Below, piece after piece: positions 15,579-24,746 of a DNA stretch of 44,768 nucleotides; positions within the stretch are counted from its first letter, which is position 1; the number at the start of each line of letters is the position of its first letter. Source of the stretch: Deltaproteobacteria bacterium (GTDB lineage Bacteria; Desulfobacterota; Desulfarculia; Adiutricales; Adiutricaceae); the NCBI GenBank assembly GCA_031263525.1, contig JAISFP010000211.1, positions 1-44,768 of the forward strand. Direction: 5' to 3'. The position numbers and the translations under genes are program-made. The notes under the pieces were generated by a model. The model had not been told where the DNA came from, did no database searches, and saw nothing but the letters and a program-made list of their open reading frames with translations.

Positions 15579-18094
15579 TGGCTTTGAACAGCGGCACCTA
15601 CGGGCCCGGGGGCCAGGCGCTGGGGAACGCGCAGGGCTGGAAGGGCCTCACCATGGACGAGAGGACCGTGTACGTCGAGAAGTACGCGCCCCTCATCAAG
15701 TACCTGGCCGACCGCCTGGCCGCGCGGCTCCCCGACCACGTGGCGAAGGAGGACCTCATGAGCTCCGGGGTGCTGGGGCTCATAGACGCGGTGGAGAAGT
15801 TCGAGCCGGACCGCGGGATACTGTTCAAGACCTACGCGGAGTTCCGCATCAAGGGGGCCATGCTGGACGAGCTCAGGAGCCTCGACTGGGTGCCCCGGGC
15901 CGTGCGCAAGAAGGCCTCCGAGCTGGAGAAGCTCTGGAGGCGCCTGGAGGCCGAGCTGGGCCGCCCCCCCAGCGACGAGGAGTCCGCCGAGGCCATGGGC
16001 GTCGAGCTCGCCGCCTACCACAAGTCCCTGGACGAGATCTCCGTCATCAACATGCTCGACCTGGAGGCCTTCAGGATCGAGGGATCCGGCGGGGGACGCG
16101 AGAGCCTGGACCTCTACGAGGTCCTCCAGGACGACAACTCCCAGGACGCGCTCACCGTGCTCGGCCAGGAGGAGCTCCGCCAGGTCCTGGCCGAGGCCAT
16201 CGACGCCCTCCCCGAGAAGGAGAAGCTCGTGGTGACCCTCTACTACCACGAGGAGCTCACCATGAGGGAGATTGGCCAGGTGATGGGCTACACGGAGTCC
16301 CGCATCAGCCAGATCCACACCAAGAGCGTGGTGCGCCTGCGCGGGAAGCTCTCGCGGTACTTCGAGCACCGCGGCCGCGGGGTGCTCCGGCCCCCCCTGG
16401 TCAAGGAGCCCAAGCCCGGCGCGAAGCGCGGTCCCAAGAAGAAGGTGCCCTTAGACCCTGCCGTCACGGAGGGGACTGCCCCCGGCGTCAGGGAGACGGG
16501 CGCCGTCCCGGAGGGCGCGGCTCCCGGCGTCCGGGAGTCGGACGCCGTCCGGCCTTCCGCCGACGGCACGGGGTCCCCCGAGGCCGGAATCATGTCGCCT
16601 GCGGAGGTTGCCGTCGCCGGGTTTGCGGAGGGCGAGACGTCCCCTGATGGCGGGTCGTCCCCCGACAGCATGGCGTCCTCGGAGGGCGTGACGTCCGCCG
16701 AGAGCATGGCGTCCCCCGAGGGCGTGACGTCCGCCGAGAGCATGGAGTCCCCCGAGGGCGTGACGTCCGCCGAGGGCGTGACGTCCTCGGAGGGCGGGGC
16801 GTCCTCCCTTGCCGTGACCGCAACATCTGCGGAGAGCGGAGACGTCAGGCCTGACGGGTTCGTTTTTGCCGGATCCGCCCAGCGTGAAGCTGTTGCGGAG
16901 CGGGGCGCGCCCCCCGAGTCCGAGGAGGGCGGATCGTCTCCCGAGTCCGCAGATGGCGGACCGTCTCCCGAGTCCGCTGAGGGCGGAATGTCCGTGCAGG
17001 GCGGAGCGTCCCCTGACGACGCTTGCAGCGAAACGTCTTCTGAGGCCGGGCCGTCCGTCGGTGGCGCTTTCGCGGGGTCCGCGCGGGGCCTTGTATCCCC
17101 CGATGCGGACACCACGGCATCTGCCGAAAACGGGACAGCGGCACCTTCCGACGGCGGGACCGCAACCTCCTCGGAAGGCGGGCTCGCGACGGCCGGGGGC
17201 GGCGGAGCGGCTCCGGCTGACAGACTGGGTCCGGACGATTCCGCCGGAGGATCCGTTTCCCGGGACGCCGCAGGGGGCTCCTCGCGCGGGTCCGGCAGCG
17301 GGACTGACGTGCCGGCTCCGGCGGACGAGGCGTCCGCGATCCCGGTTTCGGCTGATTCCGCAACCGCTGCCCCCTCGATTTCGGAAACGGCTGGCTCCGC
17401 GTCCGTTGTCGCCGAGAACGTTGCCGGCACTTCCGGATCCGTCTTGTCAGGCTTGCCCGCGTCCTCCGGGGCGGCTGCCCCCGGCATGTGCCGGGAGGGT
17501 GCGGACGGACCAGCCGATGGTGACGGTGCCGGAACCGGCACGGCATCTGCCGTCACGGCTGCTCCGGCTCCTTCTGTACCTTCTGCACCTTCCCTGGCTT
17601 CTGCAGTGCCGCACCCTGGTTCCGTGTCTCCGGCTGCGCCCTCGTCCGCTTCGAGGCCTCCCGCATCGCCCTCGCCTGCAACGACCTCCTCTGCTTCGAG
17701 GCCTCCGGCCGCGCCGTCAGGTGCTTCCGCGCCTCCCGTCTCTCCTGCCCGTCCCGCAGTCCAGCGGCCACTGACGGTCGCCCCCTCGCACAGCCCCATC
17801 AGCCTGGTTACTGATGCGGACGTGATTGTGCCCCTGCCTTTGCCTTCCCGGCCCGCGCCAGTTCCCGCCGTGACCTTTGCCCCGACGCACAGCCCCGTAA
17901 GCCTGGTGACGGAGGTGTCAAAGGCCCCCGTGAAGCCTGCGTCGCAGCCCGCTCCGGACGGCGCGTCTGCCGCTCCGAGCAAGTCGCCCGACGCGGCAGA
18001 TCCCCTCGCCGCGAGGGATCCTTTCGGCCCTGCAGCTGTCCAGCCGGCCCCTGACGACGGACAGCGGGAGAACGGCGGGCCCGTGGAGCCCTGA
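15578..18094 (+). CDS. fliA: FliA, flagellar sigma-28 factor, with a 550-residue C-terminal tail
   Basis: 838 residues; sigma-28 factors are about 240-260. Residues about 25-275 are complete: region 2 (YVEKYAPLIKYLADRLAARL, EDLMSSGVLGLIDAVEKFEP), region 3 (VPRAVRKKASELEKLWRRLE) and the region 4 helix-turn-helix (LTMREIGQVMGYTESRISQI). It should direct RNA polymerase to late flagellar promoters. After a basic hinge (PGAKRGPKKKVPLDP, about 280-294) comes an acidic Ser/Ala/Pro/Glu tail with a 12-residue repeat (SPEGVTSAESMA, about 16660-16800) and two copies of AP-[ST]-HSP-[IV]-SLVT near the end. A long minus-strand frame is open over the same stretch, so the tail may be poorly constrained readthrough of GC-rich DNA. 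The start is fused to the flhG stop. Confidence 0.92.
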   Translation: MALNSGTYGPGGQALGNAQGWKGLTMDERTVYVEKYAPLIKYLADRLAARLPDHVAKEDLMSSGVLGLIDAVEKFEPDRGILFKTYAEFRIKGAMLDELRSLDWVPRAVRKKASELEKLWRRLEAELGRPPSDEESAEAMGVELAAYHKSLDEISVINMLDLEAFRIEGSGGGRESLDLYEVLQDDNSQDALTVLGQEELRQVLAEAIDALPEKEKLVVTLYYHEELTMREIGQVMGYTESRISQIHTKSVVRLRGKLSRYFEHRGRGVLRPPLVKEPKPGAKRGPKKKVPLDPAVTEGTAPGVRETGAVPEGAAPGVRESDAVRPSADGTGSPEAGIMSPAEVAVAGFAEGETSPDGGSSPDSMASSEGVTSAESMASPEGVTSAESMESPEGVTSAEGVTSSEGGASSLAVTATSAESGDVRPDGFVFAGSAQREAVAERGAPPESEEGGSSPESADGGPSPESAEGGMSVQGGASPDDACSETSSEAGPSVGGAFAGSARGLVSPDADTTASAENGTAAPSDGGTATSSEGGLATAGGGGAAPADRLGPDDSAGGSVSRDAAGGSSRGSGSGTDVPAPADEASAIPVSADSATAAPSISETAGSASVVAENVAGTSGSVLSGLPASSGAAAPGMCREGADGPADGDGAGTGTASAVTAAPAPSVPSAPSLASAVPHPGSVSPAAPSSASRPPASPSPATTSSASRPPAAPSGASAPPVSPARPAVQRPLTVAPSHSPISLVTDADVIVPLPLPSRPAPVPAVTFAPTHSPVSLVTEVSKAPVKPASQPAPDGASAAPSKSPDAADPLAARDPFGPAAVQPAPDDGQRENGGPVEP

Positions 18095-18142
18095 CGGTTT
18101 TCCACCCGCCGGGGCTGGAACCCTGCGGAACCGTGCCGGTCA

Positions 18143-18470
18143 GCGTCTCGTTCGCTTCGTTTGTAACGTAATCCTCGACCGTCTCGTCGCTTCGTTTGAA
18201 CGTAATCCTCGACCGATTCGTTCGCTTCGTTTGTAACGTAATCCTCGACCGTCTCGTTCGCTTCGTTTGTAACGTAATCCTCGACCGATTCGTTCGCTTC
18301 GTTTGTAACGTAATCCTCGACCGTCTCGTTCGCTTCGTTTGTAACGTAATCCTCGACCGTCTCGTTCGCTTCGTTTGTAACATAAGCCTCGACCGTCTCG
18401 GTAGCTTCGTCTGTAACGTAAGCCTCGACCGTCTCGTTCGCTTCGTTTGTAACGTAAGCCTTGACCGTTT
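18143..18470. repeat. 36-bp tandem repeat between fliA and the fliL-like gene
   Basis: Nine units of 36 bp (core TTCGCTTCGTTTGTAACGTA, then ATCCTCGACC) stand head to tail without spacers. Unit 2 has lost two bases. Plus reading gives RFVRFVCNVILD and minus reading gives TNEANETVEDYV, both 12-residue. The minus frame stays open from 18660 into the fliA tail, but no ribosome binding site supports it. It fills most of the 600-bp gap and is not a CRISPR array, since there are no variable spacers. Confidence 0.92.
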
Positions 18471-18693
18471 CGTCCGGACCGGACAGCGTAACGGTAAAAT
18501 GTCCGATCGTCCGCCTGTTCCGCCTGCCGCAGGTAAGTTCGGACATCCGGCTTTCCAGGCGCAACATGCGGCGTCCCTCGAGGTTTCCTTTCGCGTCACC
18601 CGCGACATAGAGTGACCACCATCCCCTGAGCCCGGGCTTCACCCGCCCCCCCCTCGTCAAGTGGACGGGGTTCTTTCGAGGCGAAAAGGACGC

Positions 18694-21132
18694 ATGGCCG
18701 ACAAGACCGCAGCAGACGACTGGGACAGCCTCCCCCTGGAACCTGACAGTTCCTGGGACGAGATACCCGTGCCCGTCGTTCCGTCCGCGCGTCCTGGTCC
18801 AACTCTGCAGGCCGTGGCTCCGGGGACGGCAGCCGCGCCTGCGGTCCGGCCTTCCGCGACGTCTCCCGGAGCGGCTTCACCGCCTGCGGTCCAGCCTCCC
18901 GTGACACCGCACGAAACTTCGGACATTTCCGGAGTAATTTCCGACGGTAGGGAAGAGGCTGGCCTTCAGACGGACGGCAGCTTTCTCCCGGGCGGAGACG
19001 CGGCTTCGGCTGACGAGGATCCGTCGCTCGCGGACTCAGAGACGTCCGCCGAGGCCCAGGACCCGTTTCTGGCGGACATCGGGCCCGCTGCAGACTCGTT
19101 CCTCGACGGCGCCGACGACGGGCCCGTTACCGTGACGGACGACGACAACATCTTTCTCTCTGGCTTCGCCCAAGATGGTTCCGGTGCCGTCACGGATGAC
19201 GACAACATCTTCCTCTCCGGCTTTGCCCAGGACGGGCCCGGAACCGGCACGGTCGACGACGACCCTTTCCTGGCCACCGGCGTTCAGGAGGATGACGAGG
19301 ACGCTTCCGCCCCGGAGTCTGGCGGGGACGAGCCGCTGGAGATAGGCGGCATTGAGCTGGCGGGCGACGATCCGGGGGCCGGGGGTGATCCGGGCGGGGG
19401 TTTCTGGGCCGCCGGGGAAGATCTTGACCAGGGAGACGATCTGGAGCTCGACGAGCAGGCCATCCAGACCACCCTCCCCAGGCGCCGTTCCGACACGCCG
19501 TCCGTGGGGAGGGTGCCCGACCCTCCCGTGCCTTCCGGGGACTCGTCTCCCGCGTCCTCCGCCTCTCCCTCGACCTCCGCTTCTCTGGATGCCTCCGCTT
19601 CTTCCGGGGCCTCAGCTTCTTTGGATGCCTCAGCTTTGTCATGGGCCTCCGCTTCTTTGGATTCCTCCTCTATTTCCGGGGCTTCCGGATCTTCCGGTTC
19701 TTTGGATTCCTTCTCTTCTTCCGGGGCTTCCGGTTCTCCAGGGCTTTCCGAGGCACGCGGGGGATCGGGACCTGCCGAGGCGGGGGCTCCAGTCGCTGAC
19801 GGCTCATCCGTATCCCCCGCCGACGACGGCTGGGACGAGGAGGCGTCCGCCGCCGCGACCAATGTGGCGGAGGTGGCCCTCTCCGACGTCGGCTCCCCGT
19901 CCGCCGGGGCCGGGGACAGCTGGGGCGCGCTTCCCGTGGCTGAGGACAGCTGGGGTGCCGCGGCGCCCTCTGGGGCGGATGTCGGGGGTTCGTCGGGCGG
20001 GCCTGCCGGGGGCCTTCCCGGCATTGTTCCTGGTTCCCCGCCGTCTGCGGCGGAGGACAGCTGGGACGCCGAGCCGTCTTCCAGAAAGGCAGGCCTGGAT
20101 GCGCCGGGCCGTCCCGGCGAGAGCGATCCCGGCAGGTCTGCGGGGAGCGCTCCCGCGCCATCTGCCGCGGAGGACAGCTGGGACGCCGAGCCGCCGAGAT
20201 CCGCCATGTCCGGGGGCGGCGACGGCCAGGATTTGCCGGGTTCAGACGGCGGATCCGGCCCTGCGGGGGCGGCCGCCCCGGACGGCACGGTCCTCCCGCC
20301 AAGGCTTGTCCCTCTGGATGACCCGGACGAGCTGTCCGGGACCGGCCTCCCGCCAGCGAGGGCCGCCTCCGGGGCGGGGGCGAGCGGCCCTGACGGGACA
20401 GTTCTGCCGCCAGGGGCGGGGGTGGACAGGACCCGTTTCCTGGAGAGCCTCCTGGAGGACGGGGAGACCGTCCCCCAGAAGGTGGAGCTGGACCTGGACG
20501 GGATATTCGACCAGGCCAGGAAGGAGGCGGACGAGCTCTCCCCGGACTCCACCAGGACCCCCGTCACGGCCCCGCTGCCCCAGGACCTGGACTTCGAGAT
20601 GCCGGCCCCGCCCCCGGAGCCCCTGAAGGAGCCCTTGGCCAGGAAGGTCTCCAAGTTCAAGCTCCTGTTCCTGGTGGTGCCCGTGGCGCTGGGCGCACTG
20701 GGGCTCCTGTTCGGGATCTACCAGATCTTCATCAAGAGCCCCCCGGCCCCCCCGGTCCCGGACGTGGTCATATCCCCCCAGGAGCTCATGGACACCCGCG
20801 ACCCCGTGCCCGGCGAGATGACCCTGGGACGGTTCACCCTCACCCTGGACGCCGCGGGGAACGACGGCCCCGCCGTGGCGGAGCTGGAGATAATCCTCCA
20901 CTACCACGACACCGCGGACGAGAGAGTTATACGCGCCAACATGATCTACCTTAGGGACGTCATTTTCCGCATAGCCAAGAGGAGGGGGAGCGGCATCCTG
21001 AAGGATCCCGCCCAGCGCCGCCAGCTCCAGGCGGACCTTCTCGCCACCCTGAACGATCTCCCCCACTTCAGGACCGACCAGGAGCACCAGTTCCTGACCT
21101 ACGTGCAGATAAGCCTGCTCAGGAGGGTGTGA
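18694..21132 (+). CDS. FliL-like membrane protein with a giant acidic N-terminal tail
   Basis: 812 residues from ATG 18694 (AAGGA at 18686-18690); GTG 18661 is a possible earlier start. The last 160 residues or so look like FliL, the single-pass protein around the stator and basal body: a membrane helix at about 656-680 (LLFLVVPVALGALGLLFGIY), then a periplasmic domain with GEMTLGRFTLTLDAAG, a strand (VAELEIILHYHD), and RDVIFRIAKRRGSGILKDPA...LQADLLATLNDLPHFRTDQE, matching the FliL pattern RD-x-I...L-x-x-ELL-x-x-IN. FliL is usually about 160-190 residues. The first 650 residues are acidic, disordered and repetitive (two copies of TDDDNIFLSGFAQDG; three of AEDSW[DG]A). Following fliA supports a motility role. 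The assignment rests on motif and position only. Confidence 0.68.
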   Translation: MADKTAADDWDSLPLEPDSSWDEIPVPVVPSARPGPTLQAVAPGTAAAPAVRPSATSPGAASPPAVQPPVTPHETSDISGVISDGREEAGLQTDGSFLPGGDAASADEDPSLADSETSAEAQDPFLADIGPAADSFLDGADDGPVTVTDDDNIFLSGFAQDGSGAVTDDDNIFLSGFAQDGPGTGTVDDDPFLATGVQEDDEDASAPESGGDEPLEIGGIELAGDDPGAGGDPGGGFWAAGEDLDQGDDLELDEQAIQTTLPRRRSDTPSVGRVPDPPVPSGDSSPASSASPSTSASLDASASSGASASLDASALSWASASLDSSSISGASGSSGSLDSFSSSGASGSPGLSEARGGSGPAEAGAPVADGSSVSPADDGWDEEASAAATNVAEVALSDVGSPSAGAGDSWGALPVAEDSWGAAAPSGADVGGSSGGPAGGLPGIVPGSPPSAAEDSWDAEPSSRKAGLDAPGRPGESDPGRSAGSAPAPSAAEDSWDAEPPRSAMSGGGDGQDLPGSDGGSGPAGAAAPDGTVLPPRLVPLDDPDELSGTGLPPARAASGAGASGPDGTVLPPGAGVDRTRFLESLLEDGETVPQKVELDLDGIFDQARKEADELSPDSTRTPVTAPLPQDLDFEMPAPPPEPLKEPLARKVSKFKLLFLVVPVALGALGLLFGIYQIFIKSPPAPPVPDVVISPQELMDTRDPVPGEMTLGRFTLTLDAAGNDGPAVAELEIILHYHDTADERVIRANMIYLRDVIFRIAKRRGSGILKDPAQRRQLQADLLATLNDLPHFRTDQEHQFLTYVQISLLRRV

Positions 21133-21320
21133 CGCGGGGCCGCAAAGAGGCCGGGAAGAGCCTGGGAAGATGCCGGGAAGAGGCATCAGAGAGGGGGGAG
21201 GCAGTGGCTTCCGCATCACATGTGGGACAATCGTTCTCCTGAATGCCTACATGGCAATGATTTTTGGACGGACGGCGAGACAGTCGCCGGCTGGAGGACG
21301 GACATGACCGGGAGGAACGC

Positions 21321-22118
21321 GTGAGCAGGAAGACAGACCCCGCCGGCGGTGCCGGCAAGGCCGGGGAGTCCGTCAAGACGGACAAATCCGCCGGAAGCAC
21401 CAGGTCGACTGCGGAGGATATTCGCAAATCGCTGGCGAGAGCGTATGCCAATCCGGATGTCGAGATTGACTGGCTCGCCACAGCCATGCTCACCGACCGC
21501 TTCTGAGAGCTGTCCTTTAAGAAGACCTGGGCAGCGGCGGTGCATGCCGGTGAGCTGACGGACATGGACGGCCGCTCGGACAGCCCGCTCTTGTACGAGC
21601 CGGTCCGGAAGGCGCTGAAAAGCTCCGCCGCCTTCCTGAACGAGACCAGGCCGCTTAAGGCCCTGCTCAGGGGCCTGGGGCACCGGAAGGAGAGGCGGCG
21701 CGTGACGGAGAGCGAGGGCATCGTCTGCTGCTGCCGGGACGACTGTCTACCCGAGCTGAAGGGTGCCCTGCTGGACGGCATGGAGGCACTCATGAAGGAG
21801 CGGAAGCGCTGGCGGGCCAGGGAGGTGGAGCGCCTGACGGCGGAGGCGGAGGCCGAGGCCGAGGGCAGGGAGCTCAGAAACGGCCTCCCCTACTCGGAGG
21901 AGCGGTTCGGGCTCATGACGAGAGTGCTGCGGAACTTCCTGAAGCACTACCCCCCCGAGCGGATCACGGTCTGGAAGCCGCTTCCGGGTCAGGATCCCGA
22001 TGAGGCGGCCATGGGCCAGAAGGAAGTGTCAGCGAGCCGGCACCCCGCTGAACGACCCCGCCGCCCGCCGCGGGGCGGTGCGTTTCCGGTCGGGGCCGTC
22101 GGACGGAAGGCCGGGTGA
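21321..22118 (+). pseudogene. Unknown family paralog 1, interrupted by an in-frame TGA
   Basis: From GTG 21321 (GGGAGGA just upstream) the frame aligns with the intact paralog at 22342: SRKTDPAGGAGKAG, DWLATAMLTDRF, then TGA (21504-21506) where the paralog has TAC (Tyr), then the same frame continues: LTDMDGRSDSPLLYEPVRKA, PLKALLRGLGHRKE, LMKERKRWRAREVERL, NGLPYSEERFGLMTRVLRNF. The C-terminal 35 residues diverge. About 130 bp upstream of the start are conserved with paralog 2, so the duplication included the promoter region. No known domain recognised. Apart from that stop the frame is intact over 260 codons, so the lesion is recent, or the downstream part is translated separately (ATG at 21540). 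Confidence 0.75.
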
Positions 22119-22341
22119 AGAGCCCGGCATCCGGGAGAAGGTGCAGGCCGGGCGCAGCTGGGCCCTGGCGAAGGGCGGGAGGAGGCATTGAGGCATCCTT
22201 GAATAGGATGAAAAGGGGGCGGAGGCAGTGGCTTCCGCAATACAAGTGACAATCGTTGCCAGGAACGCCGACATGGCGTGGATTTTTGTACGGACGGCGG
22301 ACATTCGCCGCCCGGCTGACAGACATGAGAAGGAGGTACGC

Positions 22342-23085
22342 GTGACCAGGAAGACAGACGCCGCCGGCGGAGCCCTCAAGACCGGGGGGACCGGCAAGCC
22401 CGAGAAGGCCGTCAAGACGGACATGTCCGCAGATAGCGCCGCGATGAGCGAACAGTACCTGCATGACGTGTTGGAGGGAGCGCCGGGGCTCCCGGAGCGG
22501 GAGACCGACTGGCTCGCCACCGCCGAACTAGTCGACCGCTTCTACGAGCGGGCCATCAAGAAGTGCAGGGCCGCGGCGGCTCACGCCGTAGATCTGACGG
22601 ACATGGACGGTCGCACGGACAGCTCGGTCCTGTGCGAGCCGGTCCGGAAGGCGCGCCAGAGCGCCGACGCCGTTCTGATCGAGCTCAAGCCGCTGAAGGC
22701 CCTGCTCCTGGGCATGGGGCACAGGAAGGAGAAGGGGCGCGTGACGTTCGTCGATCTCAGCGTCGGCTCCTGCATGGCCGACGAGCTTCCCATGCTGAAG
22801 GACGCCCTGCTGGAGAGCGCGGAGACCCTCATGAAGGAGCGGAAGCGCTGGCGGGCCAGGGTGGTGGACCGCCTGGCGGCGGAGGCCGCGGGCGAGGGCA
22901 GGGAGCTCAAAAACGGCCTCCCCTACTCGGAGGAGAGGTTCAGGTGCTTGACGAAGACGTTGCGCAACTTCCTGAAGCACTTCCCCCTCTTCCGGATGAC
23001 GGTAGTGAAGCCGCTTCCCTGGGAGGATCCCGACTTCGCGGACATGGCCCGCAGGCCCAAGCCCGAGAGCCGGGTCCCCAGGTGA
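22342..23085 (+). CDS. Unknown family paralog 2 (only uninterrupted copy)
   Basis: 247 residues from GTG 22342, with a perfect AGGAGGT (22331-22337) 4 bases upstream. A low-complexity basic N-terminus (about 1-45) is followed by ETDWLATAELVDRFYERAIK, LTDMDGRTDSSVLCEPVRKA, PLKALLLGMGHRKEKGRVTF, a charged helix (ALLESAETLMKERKRWRARV) and a conserved C-terminal block (NGLPYSEERFRCLTKTLRNF then LKHFP...VVKPLPWEDPDFADM). No signal peptide or membrane segment; probably cytoplasmic and helical. I do not recognise the family. Two paralogs flank it, each with a stop. Its last codons and stop lie in a 153-bp tandem duplication that continues downstream. Its place just after the flagellar cluster hints at, but does not prove, a motility-related role. 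Confidence 0.78.
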   Translation: MTRKTDAAGGALKTGGTGKPEKAVKTDMSADSAAMSEQYLHDVLEGAPGLPERETDWLATAELVDRFYERAIKKCRAAAAHAVDLTDMDGRTDSSVLCEPVRKARQSADAVLIELKPLKALLLGMGHRKEKGRVTFVDLSVGSCMADELPMLKDALLESAETLMKERKRWRARVVDRLAAEAAGEGRELKNGLPYSEERFRCLTKTLRNFLKHFPLFRMTVVKPLPWEDPDFADMARRPKPESRVPR

Positions 23086-23340
23086 GCGGCACCGCCGCCC
23101 CGCGCGGGGCGGGACGTCTCCGGTCGGGGGCGTCGGACTGGAGGCCGGGGTACGGGCCCGGCCTCCGGGGAAAGGCACTGCCCGGGCTTCGCGGACATGG
23201 CCCGCAGGCCCAAGTCCGAGAGCAGGGTCCCCAGGTGAGCGGCACAGCCGCCCCGCGCGGGGCGGGACGTCTCCGGTCGGGGGCGTCGGACGGGAGGCCG
23301 GGGTACGGGCCCGGCCTCCGGGGAAAGGCACCGTCCGGGA
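23035..23340 (+). repeat. 153-bp tandem duplication over the 3' end of paralog 2
   Basis: The two halves, starting TTCGCGGACATGGCCCGCAG at 23035 and 23188, are about 95% identical by eye. Each includes the last 17 codons and stop of paralog 2 and a strong hairpin. 153 is 51 codons, but the stop in the first copy ends translation. Confidence 0.92.
23140..23166 (+). terminator. GC hairpin after paralog 2 (repeated at 23293-23319)
   Basis: Perfect 10-bp arms GGAGGCCGGG and CCCGGCCTCC with a 7-base loop lie about 55 bp after the stop. No T-run follows, so a Rho-independent mechanism is doubtful. It may be a transcript-stabilising or simple palindromic element. It exists twice because of the 153-bp duplication. 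Confidence 0.35.
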
Positions 23341-23597
23341 GCGCCGGAGCGGGCCGGGAAGGCCGATGACCCTGAAGCCAGGTTTTCCTGGCCGAGGGGT
23401 GGGACTTCGGCATCGTGCCGGCTCGCGGGCCTTTGGAGCGGGACGTGGGGAAGTCTCCATTGATCGGGGCAGGGCAAGGCTGGCAAGCTCGCCTGGCCGG
23501 GACGCAGGACACTTCGGGGAGGCCGGCCTGACCGGGGCGCAGGACACGGCGGAGAGGCCCGCCTGACCGGCGTAAAAAGAGCGGAAAGGAGGCTCGA

Positions 23598-24320
23598 GTG
23601 ACAGGGGAGAAAGACGATTCCAGGGAGTCCGGAAAGGCCGGAGAGATCAAAATGCCGGACGGGGGCGGGGACGCACCCGCAGGCGGGCCGGGTAGCCGCG
23701 GCAGGCCCCTGAAGTTTTGGGATCAGTCCAGACGGGAGGTCGACTGGCACGCCACGGCCAAGCTTGCCATGCGTTTCTATTCGAGGGTCATCAGGATAGG
23801 AGGGCAAACCCTGTATTATGTGACTGACATGACCGACCCGGGCCAGGCCTACCTGAGCATCCGCGCCGGCGGCACTCCGATTAGGTCTTTGGATTATAGC
23901 CTTAGGGATTTTTAAACAGAGATCATGTCGCTCAGGGCGTTGCTCTCGGGCATGGGCCGTCCGGCGGAGGCGGAGGAGGGCCGCCTGAGGGCGCTGGAGG
24001 AGGGCATGAGGCGCGCCAGGGAAGAGGATGCCTTCCATAAGCTGCGGGATGTCCTGGTGAAGGGGCAGGAGACTCTCGCGCAGGACCGGGCGCTGTGGAA
24101 GGCCCATGTTAAGCGTGTCAAAGTCTCGGAATCGTGGACGAGGTTCGGCCAGCCCTATTATGCGGGATCGCGCTACTCGCAGATGGTGGCGAACCTGCAG
24201 AACTACGTGAAGTTGCGTCCGGATCTCAAGGCAGTCGTCTGGAAGCCCTTTCTAAGTGATCCTCAGAGCATTCCTGAGGTCGGAGGCCTCCTTCCGGGCG
24301 GGTTGGACTGCCCGGTATGA
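23598..24320 (+). pseudogene. Unknown family paralog 3, interrupted by an in-frame TAA
   Basis: From GTG 23598 (AAAGGAGG at 23585-23592) the first part has VDWHATAKLAMRFYSRVIRI and VTDMTDPGQAY, matching DWLATA...RFY...LTDMDG of paralog 2. A TAA at 23913-23915 interrupts after RSLDYSLRDF. The same frame resumes with MSLRALLSGMG (family: PLKALLLGMG), LRDVLVKGQETLAQDRALWK, FGQPYYAGSRYSQMVANLQN and VVWKPFLSD. Sequence identity to paralogs 1 and 2 is much lower, so this is an older duplicate. The halves could be two genes, since an ATG at 23925 opens the second half, but the family alignment favours one broken gene. Confidence 0.68.
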
Positions 24321-24524
24321 GCGGCCCGGCCTTCCCGCAAGGGAGGGGTCCTTAACCGGCAGGGCGGGCGCCTGGCGAAGGTGGCGGGAAGGCCGGGGAA
24401 TGAGCCATGCCGAGGCGACTGGCCCGGGCAGGGAAGCGCAGGAGCGAGGCCTAAGGCGGTTGGCTCGCCGGGGCCTGACGGTCCCACCGAGATGGAGGGC
24501 GGGGGATGTTGCGTACAGGCAGGC

Positions 24525-24662
24525 GGGAATGGAAGGCGTCAGGCCGGGCCTGGAGGAAAGAAGGCGGCTGTCCGGACCTGGGGGAATGGAAGGCGTCAGG
24601 CCGGGCCTGGAGGAAAGAAGACGGCAGGCCGGGCCTGGAGGAAAGAAGACGGCAGGCCGGAC
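24525..24662 (+). repeat. 28-bp tandem repeat (GGCCGGGCCTGGAGGAAAGA type)
   Basis: Three to four units of 28 bp, each with CAGGCCGGGCCTGGAGGAAA followed by GAAGACGG, plus a longer variant with GGAATGGAAGGCGTCAGG. Related units occur again at 24985-25080 and, in degenerate reverse-complement form, near 31640-31830. Confidence 0.8.
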
Positions 24663-24746
24663 CTGTGTGGATGGAAGCAACCGAGTCTCTCGCTCAAAGC
24701 GGCTAACGGCATTATGAACGAAGAAACTGTCGCATATTAGTTGCAC

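Noticed and set aside
18143-18470. CRISPR array
   Set aside because: The 36-bp units touch each other with no variable spacers, and no cas gene is near. It is a plain tandem repeat.
16288-18660. 790-codon minus-strand gene
   Set aside because: It lies antisense to fliA and has no ribosome binding site or recognisable domain. Long open antisense frames are common in GC-rich DNA. It is kept only as a question in the 36-bp repeat finding.
21504-21506. Selenocysteine or other recoding at the TGA
   Set aside because: The aligned residue in the paralog is Tyr, not Cys, and I see no SECIS-like hairpin right after it. A point-mutated pseudogene is simpler.
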